Shown piece after piece: positions 29,761-40,091 of a DNA stretch of 64,000 bases (within the stretch, counting starts at the first letter, position 1; each line of letters begins with the position of its first letter). Position numbers and translations under genes: made by a program. Below the pieces are notes generated by a model. The model made no database searches, was not told the origin of the DNA, and saw nothing but the letters and a program-made list of their open reading frames with translations. The stretch comes from Micromussa lordhowensis (taxonomy: Eukaryota; Cnidaria; Anthozoa; Scleractinia; Lobophylliidae). The stretch lies in contig OZ026604.1 in the NCBI GenBank assembly GCA_964020085.1, positions 16,946,858 through 17,010,857 on the forward strand. The letters are read 5' to 3'.

Positions 29761-31452
29761 TTTACGGCTGCATAACGATTTTTAAATCTCTGGCGATTTT
29801 CAAGCTCGTTTATAACACATCTGCCTTAACTTTACAACCAAAATTCACTGTCATGGTAAATCAAGCAATAACTGACACAATTTGTATGGAATAAGAAAGT
29901 TAAATACAGAATAATGATAAGGCCGAAATAGCAAGGGGGATTGACATGCCAGATTTTCAAATAACCAATGCCCTTAAAGTTGTTTGGGTGAGAAGATTAA
30001 GCGGCAGCAATTGAATTTCGAGTTAGAGTGACATACCAATTGATTTTTACAAAGAAGCTCTGTGCGCCTGGTAAAGAATGAATTGCAGTACTCCTCAAAC
30101 CAAAAAACAGGTATGAAATGAAATTGTTTAGAAGGAATTCCATTTAATCCAAATGGCACGACACTGGATTTGGAGATAGTCCAGTTGGTCTTGTTTGGTC
30201 TTGAAGCTGAGCCTTATTTAGCCTGGAACCACTAGCTTCATAGAATCGTTGAGCCGCCGAAGAATTAAAGCAAAAATACCAAGGAAAAATTACAGAATTA
30301 TGAAATCTGTACAACTGAAATATGGAATAACATTGGAGTGCTACACACAGATTCCACAGGTCTGCTCAGATGACAGCGTCTTCTTTAATGGTTGCTTTAT
30401 GGTTCAGTTTTTAGTTTGCATTGGGCCTGTAACCATTACACCTTGACAGTTTTGAAATTCATTCTTTCAAAAAAATAAATACAGAATACAAAAGGCAGCA
30501 AAAAAGGAAAAAAACGAGATTACTTACAAGATCTGTACAGCACTCCGGACTGAATAACGACTGAATACAACTAGAAAACTACAACGCTATCAATCGGAAA
30601 TTTGAACCAAAAGAATTGGCATAACGAGGTTACGTAATAAAACGATAGACGATTACATAACACGATGTGAAAAAACTAATCTATATGTAAAAAAGTACAC
30701 AAAAAATGAAGCTACATGTATGACACAAAGACAAAATAACTAAAAAAGAAAAGGCAATCCAACGGAAAAATTAAATCTCGTGGCTACAGGGCCTTTAGTC
30801 GAGGACGTGAAAAAAAAAAAACAAGTAGCGCCACATCAGTCGGACGGAAGCTGAGTTCCTGCTGTTTTTCCTGTTGTTGCCAGCCCGGTGATGTTAATCA
30901 TGTGGACAGATAAAGTTTGACTAATTATTAATGTTTAGCTAGGGAAGGATATGTAGCGGTTGACAAAAAATTCTGGTCACCGTAGAACTGCAACGAAAAC
31001 AAACTTCTGGCCTGCAAGCCAAGTCCGTTTTTGATGTTTGAGTGTAGCTATTCATGCATACTTCAGTTCATAATTCAGTCGAAAGCAAGGAAAAGAAGCT
31101 AGTCGTAAGGCACTAGAATTATTTAAGATTAGAATTCATTTCGTTTCGTTTCTCCTTTATTATTCAAGTTCAGTGGCTGATAGTCACTTTATTAAGAGTT
31201 AAAAAAATTATGTCGAGGGGATAAGAGCCTATTTTTAACCCGGAGACGCGTAAGCAATCTATAGGGTTTTAGTTGTGGTACAGATTATGCACTGAAATGC
31301 TATGCCAATGATTTCCTTCCATTCCGAGTAACTGAGATAAAGCTTCTGAAATCACTGTATTAGTCAAACTTGCAGGTGCATATATCGGTTTACTGCGACT
31401 GTTGCACTAAAAATGGAAACTTATTTTGGTTGCTTTCTGGGCATATTTTATT
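29761..31452. other. no gene recognised
   Basis: AT-rich sequence with only short frames lacking motifs. It may include upstream control DNA or 5' untranslated exons of the FEM1B-like gene, but nothing specific supports this. Confidence 0.4.
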
Positions 31453-31660
31453 TGACGGACACTTGTCCGGAATTCCATACATTTTTTTACAAATTTTGAA
31501 GTTTTTGAATGGCTCTATTGGACTAATTAACACGAAACTTAAGGATTTTGTAAAGCTCAGTGTGCTGTTTCTGAACATATGGGTCTTGTGTTGTTAATCC
31601 CATAATACACGGACTTGTACCCAGGCCCCCACCGTATGAAATCCGGCAATATCGCCATTG
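31453..31660 (+). repeat. half copy of a fold-back element
   Basis: Diverged similarity to one arm of the palindromic element at 35907-36318 (CCATACATTT, AATCCCATAATACACGGACTTGTACCCAGG). The opposite arm is absent. Confidence 0.6.
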
Positions 31661-31937
31661 AACCGTTTAAAACTGGTAACTAGTGAGAAGGAATATGGCG
31701 GACAGGTACTTTCTTTGTGAAACATTTAGGATGAAAAGTGACGATCAAACTATTTGAAAAGGTGGCTTAAGGACATAAAATTGCAAGTTTAAAGGCATTT
31801 TTCATCGAAGAAGTTATGACCTGATTCAGAGGCTCTTTCTTGGAAAGGATGAAACCAGTCTGAAGTGGTTTCGTTTTCCTGTAGTGAAGGAGAAGGAAGC
31901 TTGTCGTATGCCTATTTTGAGGAAGCTTCTTTGTACA

Positions 31938-33854
31938 ATGGATGGTCAATCGTGGCGAGACCTGCTCAATCCTAAGCCTAAAGTGTACGAAGCTGCTAGG
32001 GATGGTGCGGTTGTTGTACTTAGTGATGTTCTTCAACGAATGAACATCACTGAAAGAAGCACCGCTTTAGAAACGAAAACGAAAGATGGCGACCAAATCA
32101 CCACTCCCTTAATCATCGCCGCTCGTAATGGAAACCTGGATTCTGTGAGGATGCTTCTAAGATACAAAGCAGACATCGAAGCTCGGGGAACTGTGAAAGT
32201 TGACGACCAGGTTATTGAGGGTTGTACGCCTTTGTGGGCTGCTGCTGCCACTGGACATCTTGATGTTGTTAAATTGTTAATCGAGCGAAACGCCGACGTC
32301 GACGGAAGAACTTTGACAAACTCGACTCCTTTAAGGGCAGCTGCATACGATGGACGCCTAGACATTGTAAGTTGTTTGGTTGAAAATGGGGCCGATGTTA
32401 ATGCCCGTAACAATTTTGAGAATACCCCCTTGATGGTGGCATGCTACAATGGCCACATGAACGTTGTCACCTATCTTATCGGACGTGGCGCAAATATGGA
32501 TCTTCAAGACAAACAAGGTAACACCGTCCTGCACTATGCTGTTGAAAGGGGCCACTTTGAGATTGCTAATGAACTTCTTGCTCTTGGCGTGTCACAGCTG
32601 CCAAATATTCAACGTTTAACACCGCTTCTTTTAGCCAGTAACGATTGCAAGATTGACATGGTGGAGTATTTTATTAAGAGACCAGAGTGTACAAAGGAAC
32701 AGAGAATTGAAGGGCTCGAGCTTCTTGGTGCCACTATTGCCAATGAACCTGATGTTTATGACGTTGAGAAAGCATTTTCCTACATGAAACGTGGTATGGA
32801 AGAAAGATTTGAGGAGAAAATACAGCCTTTGATTAAAAAACACATGGAGCCTCTTGAAGTTTATCAGAATAGAAAAGAGAGTCAAACTCTTGAAGAACTT
32901 GTTCTGTTAGAAGGTGATGATCATGCCATCCACATGGAGGGTCTTATAATCAGAGAGAGAATCCTTGGAACTGATAATACAGAACTTCGCTTTCCAATTA
33001 GATATCGTGGAGCGGTGTTTGCTGATTCAGGAAACTTTGACCTTTGTATTGGTTTGTGGGGACATGCAATGGAGATAGGCCAGCGTTGTAATCAGCCAAT
33101 TACAGATGACTTGAAGATATTTGCAGATTTCTTTTGTCATATGGTGCAGAGAAATTGTCTTCCAAAGCAGAAGTACATTGAAGAAGTGTTTGAAAGAGCC
33201 ATCTGTGAGTACGAGCGTCTGACAGAGAAAGTGAAGTCCAAGAAGTTGAAAGGTGAGCATGAAGCTAAGTTGCTCCGAGAGGAACTAGAAAATGTGGTCT
33301 ATCGAGCATTGTATCTTTTGACAATATTTGCTAAAGTCCAGGATTCAAGGAAGAAAGAAAACTCTTACCTGTTTGACCTCATTGAAAGGTTTCTACGATT
33401 GAACCCTCGCACTCTAGAAGGAAATACCATGTTGCATTTGGCTGTTTGGTCCAAGACTCCTACCGAGGAACATTATGTCCGAGATGTCTGTAAATTTCCG
33501 TGTGTCCAGACCATGAAGCTTATCATAAATGCTGGTGGATATGTCAATGCAGTCAATAACAAAGGCAACACTCCTCTTCATTTAGCCGTGACTTTCAAGC
33601 CCAATACTGGAGGGTTACAAGTCTTAAGGGGTGTGTTGGAGACATTGTTAGATGGAGGGGTGCATGAGGACCTGGTAAACAGTGAAGGCAAAACAGCTAT
33701 GGATATCGCTGAAACTGATGAAGCACGCCGGATCCTTTCTGTGAAGAGCAGACTGGAGTTGAAATGCATTGCTGCCAGAGCTGTTAGAAAATTTGGTTTG
33801 TCTTATTTTGGTGTAGTTCCCAAGACTGTAGAAAGATTCATTAGCTTACACTAG
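31938..33854 (+). CDS. FEM1B: FEM1B-like ankyrin-repeat substrate receptor
   Basis: FEM1 proteins are substrate receptors of the cullin-2 ubiquitin ligase and bind C-terminal degrons. The 638-residue frame has N-terminal ankyrin repeats (about residues 35-230; TPLIIAARNG, TPLWAAAATGHLDVVKLL, NSTPLRAAAYDGRLDIV), a middle helical region with HMEGLIIRERILG and YRGAVFADSGNF, two late ankyrin repeats (NTMLHLAVWS, NTPLHLAVTF) and the family end CIAARAVRKF to FISLH. Length and phrases are closest to FEM1B (about 627 residues in vertebrates). The start at 31938 (MDGQSW) fits the family; in-frame ATGs at 31884 and 31909 would add up to 18 residues. The whole coding region is in one exon. An AATAAA lies at 33966. 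Confidence 0.92.
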   Translation: MDGQSWRDLLNPKPKVYEAARDGAVVVLSDVLQRMNITERSTALETKTKDGDQITTPLIIAARNGNLDSVRMLLRYKADIEARGTVKVDDQVIEGCTPLWAAAATGHLDVVKLLIERNADVDGRTLTNSTPLRAAAYDGRLDIVSCLVENGADVNARNNFENTPLMVACYNGHMNVVTYLIGRGANMDLQDKQGNTVLHYAVERGHFEIANELLALGVSQLPNIQRLTPLLLASNDCKIDMVEYFIKRPECTKEQRIEGLELLGATIANEPDVYDVEKAFSYMKRGMEERFEEKIQPLIKKHMEPLEVYQNRKESQTLEELVLLEGDDHAIHMEGLIIRERILGTDNTELRFPIRYRGAVFADSGNFDLCIGLWGHAMEIGQRCNQPITDDLKIFADFFCHMVQRNCLPKQKYIEEVFERAICEYERLTEKVKSKKLKGEHEAKLLREELENVVYRALYLLTIFAKVQDSRKKENSYLFDLIERFLRLNPRTLEGNTMLHLAVWSKTPTEEHYVRDVCKFPCVQTMKLIINAGGYVNAVNNKGNTPLHLAVTFKPNTGGLQVLRGVLETLLDGGVHEDLVNSEGKTAMDIAETDEARRILSVKSRLELKCIAARAVRKFGLSYFGVVPKTVERFISLH

Positions 33855-33965
33855 TTAGGGAATCTTCTTAAGGTGAGGCACCTTTCAAAATAATGTACTG
33901 TCATTTTGGGGGTTAATAGAGCCCATAAAATAGTTTAAGGTATTTTGCATGTTTAAAAGTAGGCA

Positions 33966-33971
33966 AATAAA
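33966..33971 (+). terminator. candidate poly(A) signal of the FEM1B-like gene
   Basis: AATAAA, 112 bp after the stop codon. Confidence 0.5.
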
Positions 33972-34295
33972 TGACTGACTGAGTAAGGGATGACTGGAAG
34001 CCAGCAGTTCTAAATGCATTTTTCTGAAAGTCTACTTGAATTACCCCACCTGTAAATTTTGGGAATTAGAAAATATATGGTTCTGATAAACGTGCAGAAT
34101 GAATAAAAAAGGATATGTTTTTTGATATGTTCTATGTATATGTATATATATTATAGCTTGGATATCTTTAGTGGTTGACCAAACGATAAACTCCCAACAG
34201 AAGGATCCAAAAGGATGCACGTTGTCTCCTCAGTTAATATTTAAAGTTGCATATAAGCTGGAGAGGAAGACAAAACTTCTCGAAGGTCCAGGAAA

Positions 34296-34343
34296 TTTAA
34301 TAAAAACGTTTCGGCCCTTCGGCCTTCGTCAGTTAAAATTTTT
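34296..34343 (-). ncRNA. hammerhead ribozyme-like motif, Penelope type
   Basis: On the minus strand the core CTGACGA is followed by AGGCCGAAGGGCC, able to form stem II (GGCC/GGCC with a GAAG loop), and then GAAAC. Flanking AT-rich arms give only a weak stem I, and stem III is almost absent, as in short-stem-III hammerheads described for Penelope-like elements. It lies downstream of the Penelope fragment at 34604-34990 on the same strand. Confidence 0.6.
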
Positions 34344-34603
34344 TAAAAGTTAAAAATCTAAAAATAAAATGACCTAATTATTACAGCAGTGGAGACTATA
34401 TAGTCTCTGAAAAACTAACAATAGCTATTGTAATGGGATACAATAAAGTAGTAAATTGTATGGAGCAATACAAGCCAAAACTAAAGCTTAATCCCTAAAA
34501 CAAAAGTAATGATGTAATACTAAGAGTTATGCAAGTGATTGAGTCTATTTATGTGATGCCGACTACAAATTAGATGGGACTACAATGGAAGCAGACAACC
34601 TTT

Positions 34604-34990
34604 TTATGGAACATTGAAATTAATCCGTTTTTGTGAACGGAATTCACAACGCTTGTTGAGGCCGAAAGGCTGCAGTGTGCGCAATTGTGCCGCCCAATAA
34701 CCCTCCCGCTTTAATAAAGTGTTATCTAAATCTCCATCAATGTTCATTATTTTCTCAATGACAATGAAATTGAAGTCCGAAAGGTTGTGAGGAAATTTAT
34801 TGAAATGAATGGCAAGCTCGCATGATTTTTTGTTTCTTTTCATGTCAGATTTATGGTTTCTGAACCTGACTTTAAATGCATTGGAAGTCGAACCAACATA
34901 TTGCACTTTGCATTTGTTGCAGGAGGCTAAGTAAATAATTCCAGTCGAGTTGCATCCAAGGTTTTGTTTGATATTATATATATGCTTTAA
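34604..34990 (-). pseudogene. Penelope-like element GIY-YIG endonuclease end
   Basis: Minus-strand coding shows a GIIYLASCNKCK segment, then QYVGSTSNAFKVRFRNHKSD, then the conserved REGYWAAQLRTLQPFGLN. This is the C-terminal endonuclease of Penelope-like retroelements. The reverse transcriptase part is absent from this copy. The hammerhead-like motif at 34296-34343 is in the right place for its 3' pseudo-LTR. Confidence 0.85.
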
Positions 34991-35906
34991 AATTTTGCCT
35001 GGTTCAAAAATAGCTCAAATTGTGACTGATTTTTGTTCGATTTTCGTTGTGGACATAATTCACCCCTAATAAATATTGAATTCAAAGTTCCATTAAAGTT
35101 GTATGCTACATTTACAGGTTTTTGCCACCTCTTCCTCCTGTGATGTCATACATAGTGTTCAAATATTGCTGAAAAGGTTTTTTACTTTTTAGAGCTGCTT
35201 GTATCCACAACTCATGCCGATTTGAGGCAGAAAATCATAGCCTGTGCTTTCCGAGTCTTGGGAAAGCTTTTATTAGTAGGCCACCTTCAAAGAGAACTGT
35301 CATGAGGCACACTGTACATGCACTGACTTCACTCTCTTGGAGACAATGGGAATTGAACATTACACCTGTACATGTAGTACTGACGGCACAGTTTGAAACC
35401 AAATAATCTTGAGTTTGTTTATGATAGGACCAATCATGTTGGAGCAACATATTACATGTCAGTTGTTGGAAAAGACCATTTTGATTGCCTGTCAACTCAG
35501 TTCAATTTTTGTTGACTTGAACAGTTCAACAGACTAGCAAAGGATAATTTGAATTCAGTGTAGATGCTCTGACTGGATCCTTTACATTCAATGGCCCTTT
35601 TTGTTAATATGGAAGCCATTTTGAATTCTGTTGCTTCAGAGGGCAAATTTGTACCAGTATGTATTTGCCCCCTAAGCATCCTATAATAGATTTTTGAAAC
35701 AACATAATTCAAAATGTCTGCCGTATTGCTGAAAAAGTCAATTGAGTTCAAATTTGTTGCCACAGGGCTGAAAATTATTTTTGTTGTTAAGATCAGAGTA
35801 TTGTTGTCATTATCTATTATAACTTATTTTGGTCTTTGTGCCAGACTTTCAAGTCAATTGGTACTTTGTTATGCACTAGGTGCAAACTTGTATGTCTTTT
35901 GTATGG
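34991..35906. other. no gene recognised
   Basis: Only short frames without motifs were seen. Nothing else is called. Confidence 0.4.
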
Positions 35907-36318
35907 CATTGCCTAGTTTCAAACCGTGAGGGTCTAGGTACGAGTCTGTAAATTATGGGATTAGCAACTATTGATTCACATAGTCTGAAAGAGCTTACCG
36001 AGATTCACAAGATTCCCAAGTTTGGTGTTAATCAGGCTAGTTTTCACCGAGATACAGCCATTTGAAAATGTCAAAATTTACAAAGAAATGTATGGCAATC
36101 CGGACGCTGTCCGACACGGCGTCCGGATGCCATACATTTCTTTGTAAATTTTGACGTTTTTAAATCGCTGTATCTCAGTCAAAACTAGCCTGATTAACAC
36201 CAAACTTAGGAATCTTGTGAATCTCGGTGTGCTCTTTCTGACTATGTGAATTAATAGTTGCTAATCCCATAATCTACAGATTTGTACCTAGACCCTCACG
36301 GTTTGAAACCAGGCAATG
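35907..36318. repeat. 412-bp fold-back element
   Basis: Two roughly 200-bp arms form a near-perfect palindrome. The left arm begins CATTGCCTAGTTTCAAACCG and the right ends with its complement. The centre is near GTCCGACACGG at 36110. A diverged single arm occurs at 31453. Confidence 0.9.
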
Positions 36319-36516
36319 TTTTAAGTTTGCAAATATTGAACGTTACTACAAGCCAAGTATTATTGTCTGTTTCAATGGCTAAAAGTCACAGGGCTTCAAC
36401 ATAATTGGACAAATCACAAGCAAACTCAGATTTTGTTAGTTACATTTGTTAGGTTGTGATACAGTGAGTCAGATGGCTGCAGGTGAAGTTGGTACACTGT
36501 AAGTTATATTGTCATT

Positions 36517-36825
36517 TATTATTCAACAAATTGTAACACTACCCAAATATGGTCATGATGCTCTCGATATCTGTCATCTGTAGGTAACAGATATCCGGCG
36601 GTATACATAGCTTCGTATGTGGGAAGAAAAAGTGAAGTGAGAAAATGTTGACAGAGAGATATAAAAATGTTAGGCTGTTTTGTTATCAATTTGTTGAATA
36701 ATAAAACAATTATCCTGCTCAATCTCGCGGAATATCATCTGATTTTAGCCGACGAGGCCGTAGGCCTCATCGGCTAAGTATCAGACGATATTCCGCGCGA
36801 TTTTGCAGGATAATTATTGTTAATT
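36517..36825. repeat. two adjacent inverted repeats
   Basis: TATTCAACAAATTG near 36519 pairs with CAATTTGTTGAATA near 36689. A second palindrome at 36710-36823 centres on GAGGCCGTAGGCCTC, with arms AATTATCCTGC and GCAGGATAATT. Confidence 0.85.
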
Positions 36826-37318
36826 ATCTGCATTTCTGTAGGTATTGAGAAATTTAGAATAGTTATTAATCATATTGTCAAACATCATTGGACTGTTTGG
36901 TACTTTTATTGTATTGCTAAGTTTAGGGAAATTGCATTATATAGCTTTGGTCACTCAAAATTTGCTAGTCAAGAATATCAGAAATGCAGTATAATCGTGA
37001 CTTGTTTACAGACAAATCTGTTTACTATAGTTAACCTTGAAAAATTTATTAAAAGTAACTTCAAGTTGCAATAAAGTTGACCAAGACAGCGATGTGTTAC
37101 TGAGGTCTGACTGTAATGGGGTTTGACTTTTTTTCAAGAACGATCATGGCTTATTTGGTAATGAAACTTAGCTGGTTGTTTTGCAAGGCAACTTCCCCAA
37201 CAAGTCTTTACTCTTGAACAAGCAATGTTTGGGACTTGTCAGTGGTAGATCAAGACTTCTTTACAAGGATATCAAAAGTGTTCTGACCTTTCAGGTGTTA
37301 ATTTCAGGTAGTGGGCCA

Positions 37319-37337
37319 GGGGGGGGGGGGGGGGGGG
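37319..37337 (+). repeat. run of 19 G
   Basis: Uninterrupted poly-G on the plus strand. Its length may be affected by sequencing error. Confidence 0.9.
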
Positions 37338-37567
37338 AAATGACTCTCATATAAATAGGACAGGGGTGCTTGTTGTACCTTTAAGGGATTAAAAAAAACA
37401 GTTATGGTAACTCTTAGGGTGTTAAGCAGTAAGTTAAGCAGTACCTTTTAGGGGAATTGAGCCAAAATAATATGACAGGAGATAATGTGTCTTGTAAGAA
37501 CTGGTATCTCTGAGGGGAGAAAACATTTCAAGCCACACCCACAGAACAGGATCTTGGTACCCCTTAA

Positions 37568-38389
37568 AGTGGTACTATGATGAAAATCGCACCTTTCCTA
37601 TTTAAGCTATTTTATAACATAAACAAGGAGACTGCATAAGAAGTAAAATGCTGTTTACTTCTTTCAAATATCTCTTTTCGCTCCAGAGATATTCAAGTTT
37701 TTAAAATATGCAAATTAGGCAAGTGATGACGTCATATACTCAAGAGATTTTGTACAAGTATGTTGAAAAGAGATATCTCAGCCAGTTTGTGACAGAAATG
37801 TTTGATTCTTTGCAGCAAGATTCTACTAAATGTGCTCCACAATATGAGCTTAACATTTCTGTTACCATGGCAACATACTGGGTTCCAGACCTCCCCCATA
37901 TTAAAAGCTTTTCTGGCAACCTTTGGCATTCCATTTTGATAACTGCTAACAGCACTTCATATGCATGATCCAGCAAGCTTATAAATATGTTAGCTCGACT
38001 TTGTGGCGTTGTCTAACATTTTCAAGCTGAAAATCACCAAAATATTGAAATAAAGTGGATGGGGCCTGGAAAAAAGTGAGTTGCCATGGGAACAGACTTT
38101 TTTGTAGTCATGGGTGTGTTTCCTGTAGATCTATTAGACTGCCAAGTTTGAAGGTTTTGCATTGCAAATTGGCTAAGATAACTCTATTTATATACTCACT
38201 AAAATATTGAGTTGAGTGTATGATGTAATCAGCCATCTCATTTGCATATTTTACCCATTTTTCAAACTTAAATATCTCCGGAACTAATGCAGATATTTGC
38301 AAACGGTAAACAGCGTTTTCATTCTTTCATGGAATTCTTTGTGATACACCCAAAAAAACAAGGGGTAAAAATTTGATCATAGTACCACT
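37568..38389. mobile_element. 822-bp MITE with TTAA duplication
   Basis: Terminal repeats AGTGGTACTATGAT(G/C)AAAA match at 18 of 19 positions and are flanked by TTAA on both sides (37564-37567 and 38390-38393). TTAA targets point to piggyBac or Kolobok-type transposases. There is no coding capacity. Confidence 0.9.
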
Positions 38390-38595
38390 TTAACGTTTCT
38401 TTTCAGAATTTTGGGGAACTCACACATCCTTTCTACATGGGAATCCCCCCTGGGGTAGGGGCTCAAAACGTTTTGAGCTAGAACCCTAAAGGGTCGGCAC
38501 ACATGTGCATGTGCGCTTTTGTGGAACAGTTCTGTTGCAGGGCAAAGAATTTATACCAACAACATGGTGCATGAAAAGGCTTGATGACCTAGCCT

Positions 38596-38759
38596 TTGAA
38601 TGGCAGCCAGGCTGGGGGTGACCTTGCTTTGATACAGACCTCTCTGCCTTTGTCATGTAAATGCACCTAGTTAGCATTAGAACAACTTGATTTACACAAC
38701 AAAAGCAGTGAGGTCTGTATCAAAACAAGTTCACCTCCAGCCTCGCTGCCATTCAAAGA
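38596..38759. repeat. inverted repeat element
   Basis: Arms of about 50 bp: TTTGAATGGCAGCCAGGCTG at the left pairs imperfectly with CAGCCTCGCTGCCATTCAAA at the right. The spacer holds no gene. Confidence 0.8.
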
Positions 38760-38947
38760 CCAGGTCACTGATACAGCAGACAACTGGTGGTGCTTTCAGC
38801 TGGTGCTTTCAGCTGGTTTCAATTTGTACATAATAGAGCAGGGAAAAAATGACCTCACTTTTAATGTATCATAAGTCAAATTATTGTAACTTAAGATAAT
38901 TTGGTTTTATCAACTGGGTTGATAATTTGAATTGTCCACCGTAAAGA

Positions 38948-38995
38948 GATTCGGAAGCTGACGTTTCGAGCGTTAGCCCTTCGTCGGAGCGAATC
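38948..38995 (-). ncRNA. hammerhead ribozyme-like motif
   Basis: On the minus strand: GATTCGCT, core CCGACGA, AGGGCTAACGCTC as stem II, GAAAC, GTC (cleavage site), AGCTTCCGAATC. Stem I pairs GATTCG with CGAATC and GCT with AGC. The only core departure is C for U in CUGANGA. Stem III is minimal. No Penelope coding was found next to it. Confidence 0.65.
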
Positions 38996-40091
38996 AAGGA
39001 ATTGTGGGTTGTGTGTGGTTTATATACAGAAATGTGGAGCTACGCTATTGGTTGGTGCCTGGCAACGTGAAAAACAACAGAATGAATTAGTTGAATGAAA
39101 AGCGTGCGTTGATACCGTGAGGATTAAGAGTGTTGTTCTTCACGTTCTTACTTATGATCTATTGGAGGAAAGATGGGAAGAAGCTAGAGCCAGTCCCTTG
39201 GTGTATGACTGAGCATACTGTGACAAAAGTTATTTTAGTATAGCTATAGTCCAGAGAAGGCAACTTAATTGGCCCCCACTGCCTTTAAGACTTTGCTACC
39301 CCATAAAAAAAACATTGGGTGCAATTTTTCTCTCTGTGAAAAAAAAATCTGTGGCAAAAAATGTTTCAATTTCTTTTTATTAAATACATGTAGCTTCAAA
39401 GATCCTTGTTTTTTCAAAACGCCTAGTTCGTCAAACAAAATAATTAACTGTTATTGTAAACAGTGGTTTAATTTTCTTTCCAGTCTTCAAATGATATTTA
39501 AATACTCTAGTTTTGCAGTTTGCTCAGAGGTTAGGAGCTAATTTAAAATACATGCCAGATTATGGAAACTCATGACAATCATGGTACAATATGTAGAATA
39601 GACCACAATAATATTATTAGTAAGTACAGGGAGTAGTGCCATTATGGTTGAAGAATCCACTGGACTAAGGGTTCAAGTCCCAGGGGAGACTTCCATATGA
39701 AAAGGTCAGAGATGCTTGTTGTCATGCTTAGGGGTGTAAATCAAGGATTTTGTCCTCGCTTAGGCTGTTCAGGGCATAACACCACTACTTTCAGCTGTCA
39801 ATATAGCTTAAGCCACATCCAGATTGGTTCCCTTCAGGGGTTTAATTCAAATTTTCCAACAAGCCTTCCCAATCTTTTCATATGGGAGCCACCCCTGGTG
39901 TTTAAGGCTATCCAGTTTCCATAAGCTTCAGAATATATGACTTTGTAGCACAATGTACTCTTTGTCTACCCACCCGGCATACACATGTATACAAGTAACT
40001 ATTAGTACAGCAGAATGGCTGTACAAGTAGTGTGTCCATTTATAACAAGTGATTTGACATCACTGTCATCCCAGATCATATGACAGATCAT
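38996..40091. other. no gene recognised
   Basis: No coding motif or clear repeat pair was found. The region lies between the ribozyme-like motif and the last exon of UQCC2 and would include the UQCC2 3' untranslated region. Confidence 0.4.

Noticed and set aside
39650..39700. tRNA-like segment containing GGTTCAAGTCCC
   Set aside because: No matching acceptor or anticodon arms could be drawn; likely a chance match to a T-arm sequence.
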